62,000 bases of DNA, taken from Gnetum montanum. Taxonomy: Eukaryota > Streptophyta > Gnetopsida > Gnetales > Gnetaceae. Positions 19,435 to 31,686 of this stretch are shown here, one piece after another. Position 1 is the stretch's first letter. Every line of letters starts with the position of its first letter. Below the pieces are notes generated by a model. That model was given only the letters and a program-made list of their open reading frames with translations. It searched no databases and was not told the DNA's origin. Position numbers and translations under genes: made by a program. The stretch covers positions 432,995-494,994 of the forward strand of contig MNCI01036774.1 of assembly GCA_015680685.1 (NCBI GenBank), in the 5' to 3' direction.

Positions 19435-22290
19435 GATGTGTTGTGACCGTAGATGGCACCAAAAGGAAAGCACACGTAGGAAGCAAGACTATCTCAACCA
19501 AGGGAGAAATGACCTAAAATGGGAAGAGAACAAGAATAGGCCCAAGAAGAACCACTGGAAACCCACACCATAGGTCCTCTTAGGGAAGAGGTTGAGGTGG
19601 AATCTATCATACAAATTCCAGAACCAACAATAGCAATAGAACACTTCCATTGGGATGATGCACCAATGCAATAAGCCAACCTTGAGGTGACCTTGATAGA
19701 AGCTTGCCTAAAGTAGATCAACTCATGGGAGGTCCAAAAAAATGGTACTCCAAGAATTAAACTTTGGCTCTTTCTTGGAGCGAGCACCAAAGGAAGTGCA
19801 GGACCAACTAAAGGCCTCCCCCATGTAGCCAATCATCACTTTCACTAGGGAGTGGTACATGGGAGAGACATTCCTATTCTGGAATAATAGACAAGCTAAA
19901 TCAATAGTAAAAATCAAAGACATCTCAATGTCTTACTCAATGTAGACCATTACACAAGTGCTTGGGTTGCCTGAGATAGGGCAAGTCTTGCTAAAATACC
20001 AATGCATGCGAATCCTAGCATCAAGAAAGCATGGATGCAATAGTGCTATGGCATCAGTTGCAAGGAGTTTGATGTGCTCACACCAGTAGAGAGAATCTAT
20101 TACAAGATTGCGGCCTTCCACCTCAATCCCACAATGAGGCCAAGCAAAATCACCACCTTCTCTACTCAAGTATGCACCACTCTAAGTGGGAAATTCCCTG
20201 TCAACCTTCTATTGCTGATCTATTTGGAGATAGAGAACTGGTTTAAAGAAAATGAACATGGAAGGAAGGCACTTACATTCCCATGCCTCATCAAAAAACT
20301 TTGTTGAAGGGGAGGAATAGTCTATTACACCAATGATGTGGTCAAGCATGTTCTAGTTGCCAACTAGGTAGAAATAATGAAAGATAGACACTTGTAACCA
20401 CTATCCAAGAAGAGGAGCAGCAATTACCACCTCCACCTGACACATAAGCAACTGTGCTAGACATCGCTACAATAGCCCAATAGTTGCACAAGTACTAGGA
20501 ATGGCTCTTGAGTGAACAAGAGCAACAAACAAGCATGAGTGGTAATGACCCATCTATGTACAAACCAGCCATGAGTTACCTCGATGAGGTGGCTTGAACA
20601 ATCAGCTTGATGGATGGAGGTGGATCTCTCTTCTAGGCCCACAGAATGTAGCTACCTACAAGGTCAAATCCAAGTACCAAAGAGGTCACAGTATCTCTCG
20701 CAGAACAACAACCACTCCCAAAAATCTTTGGAAACACTGCAACCTTCTCAGTGCACTTGGAGGAGGATGAAGGGGCAATTGTATCGGTGATGCAACACCA
20801 AGAAGTAGGAGATTATAATAGAAGTGGTTGCTAACCATATTTTCAAAATGCTCAATGCACCTACGACATTTACATCAAACATCACTACACTCAAAGATGT
20901 GCAAACATCTTTAGGAACCACGAGTGGTAGAATAAATGTAGCACAGCATGAAGATCTGCTAGACCAACAAATGGGAATTGAGCAATTACTTTTAGATGTC
21001 CTTGACCTTTCAAACAATATTACTGTAACCTAGTCAGAGTTGCTAGAGGCAAGGGGCAAGAATATCATCTTTGAGGGGCAACTCAAAATAGCCAAGGTGC
21101 TAAATAAATTCTTGGCTATAGAAGTTTCCAAATTAAGAGCCCAGATTGCTGACCTCACATTCCTCAACCTGGCACTGATAAGAGATGTAATGGAGATGAC
21201 AATGTTCTACCGATCCTTAGTAGAGGACACACAACATAAGATTTAAAAGGCCTTAGATCAGACCTACTAGGAGAATGTCCAATTGACCATAGAAAATCAT
21301 TGCCTGTGAAATGTTGATGAGCACAAGCAACAATTTACTAATTTCATCCATCAACAAGAAGAGAAACTAGCCAAAGAAAACACAAAATTAAGGAGATTAG
21401 CAACAAAAAATAGAAAGTTCTCCATGGAGGAGGTCCATGTGCTTTGCTAGAAAATTGCAATCGAGGTAGCCGCTTAGAAATTAGAGGCTCTCAGATTTGA
21501 GAGAGTCAAAGACCATTACAAAGAACAAGTCAATCTACAAAAGGAGGTAAATAAAAAACACATCCAGTTGATGAAGGCAAAAGTAAATGAAATCCTCCAA
21601 CAACTCCAACAGGGAAAAGAAGTGTGACAACCCATTGTTGATGGGATAGATGCTTACAACAAAGTAGAAATCTACATGAAGGAGTTACAAATCAAGAAGA
21701 TGATGGAGTACATGAAGCTTGCCAATCTTCATTATGCAAATCTAGCCATGTTGACTATCGGACAATTGCGATCAAAGCTCAAGAAACAAGTGGCTAGCTC
21801 ATATTCATTGTATGAGGCTAAGTTCAAGCATTGTAAAGACACTAAGCAAAAGCTTGTGGTGGCAAATGGTGAACTCAAAGTTCTCAAGGCATGATTCACT
21901 GATCAACGATCAACTATCGAGAACCTAGCCAACAGGATGAACGACTACCAAAAGCTATAGAACATAGTCAAGACATTTGACATCAAACGTAGATAGTTTC
22001 TTGCCTAGTTTGTCAATGTAAAGGAGATGTTTTTAATAATTCCCTATCCATGAAATATCCCCATTCCAGCCCACATTGGTGATGTGATGTGGACTATGAA
22101 TGATCCCTAGAGCAAGGAGGAAAAGATGAAGGCATTACTAGATGCCTTTCAGCTTCCACCAGAGGTTGCAACTATAGTAAGACAACCACAACTACCTTAG
22201 CTACCACACATGCCTAGGGCCAATGAAAGTCCTTCAGAATCTTAAGAGCCTCCATCCCCCAGGACTATCTAATTTTCTCCACCGTCTTCA
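19435..22290 (+). pseudogene. Long post-IN ORF of element B: plant-transposon-protein-like block plus helical region
   Basis: Reading one frame through stops gives, at about 20060-20350, EFDVLTPVERIYYKIAAF, HLNPTMRPSKITTFSTQVC, TTLSGKFPVNLLLLIYLEI and KALTFPCLIKKLC. The order and spacing (loading block, G-K-x-V/I-N, LIxxLC) recall the 'putative plant transposon protein' family found near plant retroelements. From about 20820 to 21960 the translation is rich in Leu, Lys, Glu and Gln with few prolines (for example LLEARGKNIIFEGQLKIAKV), as in a coiled coil. The C-terminus is proline-rich. At least 20 stops are present. It occupies the env position of Athila elements; no signal peptide or fusion peptide was seen. 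Confidence 0.5.
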
Positions 22291-22493
22291 TGCCATCAAA
22301 TGATGTGTTGTCCAATTTTTGTGTAGTCATGTCATGGTGTTCAATTTTGTATCATGAACACCACAATTTTTTGTAATTTGTTAATTCATATACTTGGGCA
22401 CTCAGTTTTTTCAAGTTAGTTTGTTTTGTTAAAAGTCAATTAATAATCCCATACCCTTCCAATTTTGCAAGGGAACTTGAGAACAAGTTTTCA

Positions 22494-22509
22494 TTCAATT
22501 ATGGGGGTA
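22494..22509 (+). other. Polypurine tract of element B
   Basis: tcaattatgggggta precedes the 3' LTR start taatgagcat. The equivalent sites are 44617-44631 (A1) and 52815-52830 (A2, reverse). It primes plus-strand DNA synthesis. Confidence 0.75.
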
Positions 22510-23499
22510 TAATGAGCATTAAAGCATCTCATTGACGAGCCCCTATTAACGTAGCCTCATTGATAGGCCCCCATCAATGGGGTCCCGTTTACATGGTGTT
22601 GCCCCATTGATGGGGCCGTGTTGACATAGCATTTGCTACATCTATGGGGCCCCATCAATGTAGTACTGTAGCAAAAGCTATAAATACAAGCTCCTAGCCA
22701 TGTTTATGGAGGTTTGAAGTCACAGTAGTAGCAGAGCTCTTATAGCTTGTCCATTTGAAGTCACAGTAGTAGCAGAGCTCTTATAGCTTGTCCATTTGTC
22801 TTTTTGAGTACCCATAGTAGGAATCAAAAAGTGCACGGATCTTTATTCAAGCACTGTTGTACGTAAACCACACCAGTGTGTACAGCAATAAAGACAAGCC
22901 TTTTGATCAAACCTTGCAACACTTAGAATAGATTAATGATTTATTTATGCATTCATTATTTACATTAAATCTATAATTAATTAAGCTAAATCAAGACTTT
23001 AAGTGATTATTTAATTAATTAAGCTAAATATATTAAGTACATAAGTATGACTACTTCAAGCGTAAACACATATTCACTTAGTAATCCCAATAGCATTATT
23101 TCTTAGTGCACCTAGTAGCATAGCACTTGGTAACCCAACAATGGATACATGGGTTCAAGACGTGTATGAAAAGTGAGACCGTATGCTTATGTTAGGACTA
23201 GTTAGAGATTAGTTAGTTAGTTAAACTAAATTAGTTGTTAAATTACTTCATCTCTCTACTTTAAGCACCAAAGAACATAAAACACAAAATAATAAAAATC
23301 ATATGCCTCGATTACACTTAATCATACCATGAGCATCACAAGTGTAATTGGGAAAATAGCAAACAACCATTAGGGCAAGGTTCACTTCCTAGAAGATTAG
23401 TGTATCAAAAACTACAGAGTCCATGGAATTTAACCAAATTGCACATGAACTCTTCATGATTCATATGGTCGGACATAGGGGTACCTTCACCATTCATCA
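22510..23499 (+). repeat. 3' LTR of element B (990 bp)
   Basis: Starts taatgagcatt, ends ccattcatca, followed by the target duplication. Palindromes at 22550-22660 (cccccatcaatgggg, ccccattgatgggg), TATA box near 22680, AATAAA at 22887-22892. A perfect or near-perfect 42-bp tandem duplication (gaagtcacagtagtagcaga...) lies at about 22713-22797 and is absent from the 5' LTR. Confidence 0.92.
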
Positions 23500-23504
23500 A
23501 TTCC

Positions 23505-24060
23505 CTTTTTAGTTATGTGACCCAACCTCCGATGCCACAACATTGACATTAATTTTGAATCAACCATTGACATTGTATCTTTTATTTCTGAAGTGGTGCA
23601 TAATTTCCTTTAATTATTTTCTAGGATCCACCTCCAAATATTGTAATGTATCCTTCAACATCTATCTAACCCATAGAAATAAGTCTTTTATTTAAACCTA
23701 GAACATGTTTAACATTTTGTAACTTTAGTTGCCTCCCATGGGCAGACTTTATATAAACATCACCCTTCCTCACAATGTTCAATGGCTCATCATCTATAAG
23801 ATAAATCTTTCTAGAATTCCTAGTAACATAGTTATGAAATAGTTCTTTAGAAGGATTAGAGTGAAATGATGCACCTAAATCAAGAATCCAAGATTCAATA
23901 CCACTATCCACACAACAAACTAGGGCATCGACAATTTTTTCAGCAGCTGCATTCACTGAATCATCATGCTGATTTTTCTTTTCTTTCTTTAGTGTCATGC
24001 ACTATTTTTTGAGGTGACATTTTTTATCACAATTCCAATAGGTGGCATTCTTATGACCCT
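23505..24060 (-). pseudogene. Copia protease and GAG-pre-integrase (relic 2), right part
   Basis: Minus strand: zinc-knuckle remnant YWNCDKKCHLKK (first Cys and the Gly lost), SWILDLGASFHSNPSKELFH (protease active site; Asp kept, the usual Ser changed to Leu), GDVYIKSAHGRQLKLQNVKH, then RRLGHITKKG, which joins the pre-integrase domain continued at 10150. This shows that 7535-10150 and 23505-24739 are one element. Confidence 0.88.
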
Positions 24061-24739
24061 TGGATCAACTTCTTCCCTTGGACTTTAGTTTTCCATGGCC
24101 TTGATTCTATCCCCATTGAAGACTTCTACCTTTGCCTTCATTACTCAAGGCAAAATCCAAAGATTCACTTGACTCCCTTTTGCATATATCCTCATTGAGA
24201 ATCAAATCTAAAACTCTAAACAACTTCAATTTTTGATCTCTTGATGAACTACTAACTATAGTCACCATTGCAAACTAGTTATCAAGCAGTGATGATAATA
24301 AGATCAATGCTTTGATCTCATCATCAAAGTTGATTTCCACAGAACTCAACTTACTCATTATCACATTGAACTCATTGATGTGATCTATAATCGATGCACC
24401 TTCAGACATCCTTATATTGAATAATCGATGCATTAGATATATCTTGTTCAAGGCAGATGGCTTCTCGTACATATCTGATAAGGCCTTCATCAAACCTTGA
24501 GTAGTCTTTTCATTGATGATATTGAATGCAACATTCCATGATAATGTCAAACAAATCACCCCAAGATCCTAGCGATCTAACAATTCCCAATCCTCTTTGC
24601 TCATATGATAAGGCTTCTTCCCTAACAACAATTCATGCAACTTCTTCTAGTACAGATAATCTTTGATTTGCATCTTCTAGAACCCAAAGTCCATCCCATC
24701 GAACTTGTCAATCCTAACTTCCTCATCCTCAAATGCCAT
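24061..24739 (-). pseudogene. gag: Copia gag (relic 2)
   Basis: Starts MAFEDEEVRIDKFDGMDF at 24739 and continues LHELLLGKKPYHMSKEDWEL, LSWNVAFNIINEKTTQGLMK, EKPSALNKIYLMHRLFNIRM, HINEFNVIMSKLSS. This is the classic copia gag layout. Stops interrupt it (TAG at Gln/Trp positions). No LTR or PBS follows upstream; instead a different element begins at about 24740, so the 5' end is missing. Confidence 0.88.
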
Positions 24740-25100
24740 GGCTTCCACTGATCCTTTACAAAGCTGGCTTTGATAGTAGGGTTTTCCTCTCCTTGAAAGG
24801 TAGGTGGTCCTAGCTTATAGAAATGCTCCATAAGTTTACACTTCATCAATAATCTACTATCAAAACCACTCGCTAAAGCAATAAGTGTTGATGACAAGTT
24901 AAGTTCTTCTCTATATGCTAGTAGAGAAACTAGAATAGATGATGTTTGATGTCTACTTGGTTGATCTTCTTATTTAGGATAGAAGTAGAAGTGGAAGTAT
25001 ACTCCACTTGAAGATCCATCTCTAGCTCCTTTGTTTAATCAAGAATGAAATCAGGTGTCAAAGTTAGGTTCCTAGATCCAACAACCATCCTTCTACAATG
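24740..25100 (-). pseudogene. Fragment of a gypsy-type gag N-terminus
   Basis: Minus strand reads LLMKCKLMEHFYKLGPPTFQ followed by GEENPTIKA, resembling the (K/M)xPPxFxGxxxP opening of gypsy gag. It lies about 100-400 bp downstream (minus strand) of a PBS and LTR start at 25176-25190, as a gag should. It is then cut off where the copia gag begins. The identification rests on one short motif. Confidence 0.35.
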
Positions 25101-25397
25101 GCCACATCAACCTCTAGCATCTTTCATTGTTAAACATAATAACATGAAATGAGAAAATCATTAAACCTACTCCCAAATACCAGCTTGTAATACCCTCCTT
25201 CCTAGTCTTAGATTGAAGAGCATTACATTGGGTATAAAACCTCTAATGAATAATTAATCATGGTAAAGAAAAAAAATCAAATTAAACTAATGTAGTGATA
25301 AGGAAGTGAGAGAAAATTTATGGTGAAGCCATGACTAAAAGGAAAGAGAAGAAACTAAAATATTAGAAGAAAAGAAATATAAACAATTAATAAATTT

Positions 25398-25425
25398 CAT
25401 ATGTATGTATGTATGTATGTATGTA
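25398..25425. repeat. (ATGT)n microsatellite
   Basis: About six uninterrupted copies of atgt/gtat. Likely polymorphic; no other significance. Confidence 0.85.
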
Positions 25426-25599
25426 TAGCTAGAAATTGAAATTAACTAAAGGAGAAAAAATACCATCTAAAAATCCAATAGTACTCATGATTAACCAACA
25501 TTATAAAATATTCTGAGTCATACATGATAGTCAACAATCCAATACATGAAACATAAAGAGAGAAACATTTGAACATGTCTAACAAAGTTCTTTTACATA

Positions 25600-27640
25600 A
25601 ATACCAGAGATATATATCTAAGCTAGAAACAACATAAACATAAAATCAAAAATGAGTGAATTCCATTAAAAAAACTCCTTACTCTACATTGCTATTGTGA
25701 CATGTAAACAAAAGAGGGGGTTAGAATACACTAAATGAGAAATCTTGGCACCTTCTCTAGCTAAATAGAGGACAGATCTCATGGTGGCTATATGAAGGCA
25801 TGCTAGCTTGCAAAGCATGTTAGTGTGTGCAAATAATCCAAAAATCAAAGAGCACATATCAATATTAATCTAAAATATTAAACACATATAACAAAACTAA
25901 ACTACCCACTCCACTCATCAACCTACAAACAAGGAGACTCGCATGCACCATGCTTAATTTTAGAGGTATCAAATATTGTCATGTATACTATCCAAATTTC
26001 CAAATGCCAAACCAAAAGCCAAACTACCATGTAAATGGATTTATTATTAGTCTCAAACCTAATTACTAGTGCTAGAGGCATCACCTAGGACTCATCTTAA
26101 CATTCAAGAAGCATTGAACAAAAGGACCAATCTACCATGGATCATCCTCTCATGTAGGATGGTGTCTACAATGATAGCCACACTAATGCATCCTAGCAGG
26201 GTCAAACCCCAACCATCGCTAGAATGTCCATTCTAAATAACTTAGCACTAGCTTTAAACAACTAATCATCCAAATGAAAATCCAAAGATGTATGTCTAAG
26301 CTATAAATAACATAAACATGAAATTCAAAATTAGCAAAAACCACTAAAATATTTTCTTGCTCCATCTTGCCCTAATGACCTATAAATAAAAGAGGAGATT
26401 AGTATACACTAAGTGAGAAATCTTAGCATCTCCTTCAACTAAATTAAGAATAGATATGATGGTGGCTAGGTTAAGACATTCTAGCCTATGAATAATGTTA
26501 GTATGCATAAAAAATTTAAACATTCAAGAGCACACATCAATATCAATTCAAAATATCAAATAAATCTAACCAAACTAAATTGACCACCGTACTACAATTG
26601 GCTTTAGATGTATCAAATGTTGTCATGTGCATTTTTTAAAATTTCCAATTGTCAAAGAAAAAGCCAAAATACTATGCAAATGGGATTATTATTGATCTTA
26701 AACCAATCTACCAATGCTAGAGGCATCACCCATAACTTACCCCTAACATTCAAGAGACATAGAATAAAGGGACCAATGAGTCATGGATCATCCTCTCATG
26801 TAAGATGGGATCTACACTAAAATTCACACTGATGCATCCTAGTAGGGATCAAACATCAATCATCTCTAGTAAGCCCATCTTTAGTAGGCTATACAACTCA
26901 ATGCTAACTCCAAATAATCAATCATCTAGATGAACATTTAAAGAAACAACATAAACATGAAATCCAAAATCATTAGAAACCTTTGAAAGATCTTCTTGAT
27001 CCATCTAGCCATTATGACCTATAAAAAAAAGAGGAAGTTAGTATACATTAAGTAAAAAATCTTAGCACCTCCTTTAACTAAGTCAAGAATCGACCTCATG
27101 GTGGCTAGGTTAAGGAATTATGGCCTAAAAAACATGTTAGTATATGTAACAAATCCAAACATCTAAGATCACACATCAACATCAATTCAAAATATCAAAC
27201 AAATCTAACCAAACTGAATTGACAATATCACCCATTAACTTGCAAACAAGGAAGGTATCACACACTACACTCTATTTTAAATGTGTCAAATGTTTTCATG
27301 TGTGCTTTCTTGATTTACAAATATTAAACTAAAATCCAAACTAGCATGATTATGGATTTATTATTAGTCTAAAATTAAACTATTGTTTCTAGAGGTGTCA
27401 CCTAATGTTCACCTCTAACATTCCAGAGGCATCAAATAAAAGGATCAATGAGCCATGGATCACCCTCTCATGTAGGATAGAACCTACAATGAAAGGCATA
27501 TTGATGCATCCCAATAAGGATCAAACACAAAATATCTCTAGGAAGCTCATCTCTAACTAGTGACACAACTTGGTGCTAGCTTCATACAACCAAACATTCA
27601 AATAAGTAAAACCAAACATTGATGGTGGAGGACACAAATA
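25600..27640 (-). repeat. Three degenerate ~650-bp tandem units
   Basis: Corresponding landmarks: gagg(g/a)gttagaatacacta at 25711, 26389 and 27030 (spacings 678 and 641 bp); a catggtggcta block about 75 bp later in each; and atcctctcatgtaggat near 26150, 26790 and 27460. Homology to the 29.6-30.1 kb and 46.4-46.9 kb segments is in inverted orientation. No ORF. The units are strongly diverged, so the array is old. Confidence 0.8.
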
Positions 27641-27794
27641 ATTTCTAATAACTAAAAGATCCAACGATCAATTCCAAACCAAGACCAACAAGGCAATAGA
27701 GTCTAGATTATAAAATATGTCAAACAAAAATAAGAAGCTATCAACTAAGTCAAACTAAATACCAACAACAATGATGACTAGAAATGGCAAAAAT

Positions 27795-28285
27795 GGAGTA
27801 TCACAACTTGACCACGATCCATGGTAGCTGACCATGACCTAACCATGACTCATTGTATTTTTAAAATACTTAAAAATCCTTAACCACAACTTAATCATGA
27901 CCTAACCATGACTCGCCTTGAAAGACCAAAAATAATACAATAAGGTAGAAATGACAAGAAAGACGTACCACAATCTCACCATGACCCATGGTGATTGACC
28001 GACCTTACCATGAATTTTGGTAACATATCACAATCTTACCACAACTTGTGATTAGAAAAAAACTAACAAAACAATGTAATATGGAAAGAATGATAAGAAA
28101 GACGTAATCAAAATCCCAACACAACTCATGATATTGTAGGTTTCATAAAACATAAACTAAAATAGATACAAAATGTTGAAGGTTGACTACAACTCCACCA
28201 TGACTTATGATTAATGACCACAACTTGACCACAACTCATGGTTAGTGCTAACATCCTACCACAACCCATGGTTGACATGTGGTTA
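27795..28285. repeat. Degenerate minisatellite built on ccatgac / ccacaact words
   Basis: Some fifteen irregular copies of (a)cca(t/c)(g/a)ac(c/t)catggt and its variants, spaced 12 to 40 bp apart (for example 27812, 27829, 27841, 27886, 27981, 28200, 28216, 28261). The words contain catgg near-palindromes. No regular period could be fixed by eye. Confidence 0.55.
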
Positions 28286-29630
28286 CATATTAAATCCACA
28301 AATATGTCGTAAATGATAGAAAGAGATCAATAAAAAAGCTACAATCAACAACAAATACTAGGAACAAGGAGAACAAGACTCAACCAGCACAAATAACTCA
28401 AAAAATAAGGGAAAAATGTCATAAGACAATGCTAAGACATAAGAGATCCAACTCTAAGAAATATCATTAAGAAATTCACAAAAATTTGAACACTTAGAAT
28501 CTCATGAAATAACTGAAATCCAAAAGGACTAATGCTATAATAAACCTACTGGCAACAAGACATTAGACATATGAACAATACCCTCATCCCAAAATATTAT
28601 ATATGGAATAATCACATAAAATATTTAAACCTAAAATTAGCCAATATTCACAAAATTATAGAAACTAAAGAACACTGATTTAAAGTACAAAATATCCCAT
28701 AAAAGTCACATAGATTTGTAAAAATTAAATAGTATCAAACCCACACCAAAAATGCATAAAAACCTTTGAACTAAAATGAATAGAAAAAGGAGCCAAGATT
28801 ACTCACCTAAAAATTGAAGCACAAGTCCTTAAATAGTACCCAAAACTTAGTGACAAACTCACAGTGTCCAATGTTCATGAACTAGCAAAGCTTCACATGC
28901 TACCATAGTCTATAAATCTAGCAACAATTTCACATCAAATAAGTTCAAATACCAAGGTAACTAATTAAGAGGAGTGTGGAATTTTTGTGGAAAAACACAC
29001 TAAAAAATCCATCATAGCATAACTATCTAATTGCTAAAAACTTCAACTTCACAAAGAAAATCTATCATAAAAATATTTGTAACATACATAACCTTCCAAA
29101 CATAAAAGCATATTTAAAATTAAAACATAGAGAAATAAAAAATGCTAAAAATTAATTATCAAAATAAAAATACATGTTCACACAAAAATAAATCTTTCCA
29201 TCACATGTCATGTCATGCCCATACCATAGCCTCTATGAGAACCAGCCAAAACTCATCCATTTGGTTAGTGCACATTAGCTAGAAAACAATAATACATAAT
29301 AATAATAATAATTGATACATAACTAAAATAAAGCATTAAAATTAAAATATAAATAGGCATAGAATATAGAAAGCTAGAAAATCTATCTAACCAATAGCGT
29401 AATCAAACATAGCATAATAACTAGCATCACCAAACACAGCATAAGAAGAAAGGGATACTAATCATAGCATCCAAAGATATAGATTGTTACAACAAGTGAT
29501 GTGATGCAAGTTAAGAAATTAAAGATAAGGACTAAATTTGATAACTTCCACATGATAAGAGGTAAGTACCTTGATTCATTTTATGAGTAAATATACAATA
29601 TCATTAGGGACTTGGTTTGTTTGAAACATG
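28286..29630. other. AT-rich sequence without recognised features
   Basis: Very AT-rich with short aat and caaa runs and an aataataataat tract near 29300. No ORF of note, no LTR termini. Probably part of, or flank to, element D. Confidence 0.5.
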
Positions 29631-29639
29631 TTGGATTCA

Positions 29640-30845
29640 TGAATTCAATCTTAGAGTTAATTATTAGTTTATGATGAAGTTTCAACTATTTGTACTTATG
29701 GGCCTATTTTTTTGTGTCCTTTCATCATCAACATTTGATTTTACACATTTGAATGCTTGAATGTCTATTATGTGTCAAGAACTAGCATCAAGTTAATAGA
29801 CCAATTGGATATGGACTTCCTTGAGGTGTTTGGAATTTAATCCCCACTAGGATGCATCAATTTGACTTTGCTATAGGTCCTATCCAACAAGAGATTATGA
29901 ACCAAGGCTTATTGGTTCCTTTGTTTGATACCTCTAGAACATTAGAGGTGAGTCCTTGGTAATGCCTTCAAAACTGATAGTTTGGTTTAAGACTTATAAA
30001 TAAATACATGTACATGGTAGTTTGAAATTTATTTTGTTTGGAAATTTGGTTTGGAAACTACTAATGATAAAAATACATACATTTGAAATTGAGCACAATG
30101 TTTACTAGCCTCTTTATTTGTGTGTTGATGGGATTAAGTGGGCAATTTAGTTTTCTTAATGATCATTTGATGTATATATCTATGTATGACATTTGATCCA
30201 TGAAGTTTTGTGTGTTCATGTTCTACTGAAATGTGTTTTTAGACCATCATACCTTCACCTAGTCCACATGAGACTTGCCCTTGGATTAAATCATAAGAAA
30301 TGACATGGTGTTTCATTTGATTTGTATTGACTTCCTCTTTTATTTTTAGGTCATCATGGCTATGTGAATCAAGGATATCTCTTGATATTTGTTATTGATT
30401 TATGGATATACTATGCATGTTTACTTTTCAACTTTAGACTATTATCTCTTTTACATATAATGACATTTCTAGATATGTATTAGTCTATTTCTTCATCATG
30501 CATTATGAATTCTAATCTTGAATATTTATTATGTTGTTGAACACATTTGATAGTACAAGATATTCATGGCTATGCATTATTTTCAAACTCATATGCTCTA
30601 TTATCAATTTTAGTTATTATTATATTTGCAATATCTAGTAGTACATATAATATTCTATTATTAATGTGTTTCCTTTTATTTTTGGATCATGATATCACCA
30701 TGTTTTCCTTCTACTTCCTTAATACTATGTTAAATTACTTAGACTTTTTGTCATTTCTTATCAAAACCAATGATTTGTTTGAAAATTCTATACCCAACAT
30801 AATGCCCCCTAACTTAAGGCTAGGAAGAAGGATGTTACATATTAT
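29640..30845 (+). repeat. Inverted copy of the element D LTR-like repeat
   Basis: ctaggatgcatcaatttgac, tttgatacctctagaacatt and tacatggtagtttg match, on the opposite strand, the repeat units at 26.0-26.2 kb. The end (tatacccaacataatgcc ... ggctaggaagaaggatgttac, about 30790-30841) matches the inverse of 25190-25245. No PBS follows. It may be a solo LTR; with 25190 it forms a 5.6-kb inverted arrangement. Confidence 0.6.
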
Positions 30846-31686
30846 AAAAATAGAATTTCTAGCTTAGGATTTAGATTGAGAAGTTTTTCTTATAAGAATC
30901 TCACACTTCATTTTTTTTTGGTACAATTAGCATCCATTAACTAGAAGCAAAAGCTCTATTGGATTGAAAATTCATGGTAGTAGAATTCTACTTGTGTGTT
31001 TGTGGTTCATGTGCTATTATGTTTGTATGCATGAGATTCATGCATGGTTGTATTTGCATTCACCTTCCTTGTTTTTTATGGATTGATTTGACAAGTGAGA
31101 ATTTTTTTTCTTTCTATCATTTTTATCAATTTAATAGGTTTTATATATTTCAAGCCTCAGTGTGATTTAAGGGAAATTTCTAGGTATCTATATAATGTGC
31201 ATATATTAGGCTCGATTGGATCTTAGCAATTATGATGATGGTGAACTTCTTTTAATTATACTTCTTGCCTATACTTTTAGGTATATTTATGCATACAAGT
31301 ATGTATGTCAAGGACATGGATTTTATACTATTTTCTGCAATGTTAGTATTATGTGGGATTGGAATTAATGGACAGTACTTCCATCGATTTTCCTATGTCT
31401 TCTTATTCATGGTTTTTGTGCAAAAATGGAAGTTTTAAGTTACCTTGAGGTTTTATACCATTCCAAGAATTTCTTGGGGTTTAAGAATTTCACCCTTCTT
31501 CTATTAGAAATAGTATGAAGTGTGTCATCGTGTGGATCATCTATTTTGCTATCACTTTTATATTTCATATCATGTTTCAATTTAGAGTCATATAATATTT
31601 TTAGTTTAAAGTTAGGAGCCATAAGAAGTAAGTAGAAGTTATTTTTCAAATTTCCAAAGTTTAAAGTTTATATTTATTTCGGGGTT
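30846..31686. other. AT-rich sequence without recognised features
   Basis: No ORF with a recognisable domain and no repeat termini. T-rich tracts near 30910 and 31103. Confidence 0.5.

Larger units (their letters stand above)
10151..23499 (+). mobile_element. Element B: near full-length Athila-type gypsy retrotransposon
   Basis: Two LTRs (10151-11065, 22510-23499), a PBS, gag, PR, RT, RNase H, IN, a long post-IN region and a PPT in the correct order. It inserted into the integrase of copia relic 2; flanking pentamers are ATTTC (10146-10150) and ATTCC (23500-23504). All ORFs are heavily broken, mostly by single-base stop codons. Length is about 13.3 kb, of which 5.2 kb lies between IN and the 3' LTR. 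Confidence 0.92.
25176..29600 (-). mobile_element. Reverse LTR-like region (element D) with PBS-like start
   Basis: On the minus strand the sequence ...ggagggtattacaa is followed by gctggtatttggg, close to an LTR 3' end plus a degenerate tRNA-iMet site (tggtatcagagc). The first ~250 bp are repeated in inverted orientation at 30600-30841 and 47380-47515. The far (U3) limit is not clear; the region contains three long tandem units and a degenerate minisatellite. The LTR interpretation is plausible but unproven. Confidence 0.4.

Noticed and set aside
19494-19832. 112-codon minus-strand frame in element B
   Set aside because: It is antisense to the decayed long post-IN ORF; the plus-strand frame shows family-like blocks further on, the minus one shows none.
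10151-23499. Element B as an active virus-like element with envelope
   Set aside because: Every ORF has multiple stops, the RNase H and IN catalytic residues are changed, and the post-IN ORF shows no signal or fusion peptide.
30547-30867. 106-codon hydrophobic plus-strand frame
   Set aside because: It lies in the AT-rich LTR-like repeat of element D; Ile/Leu/Phe richness follows from base composition, and the end overlaps the conserved LTR terminus.
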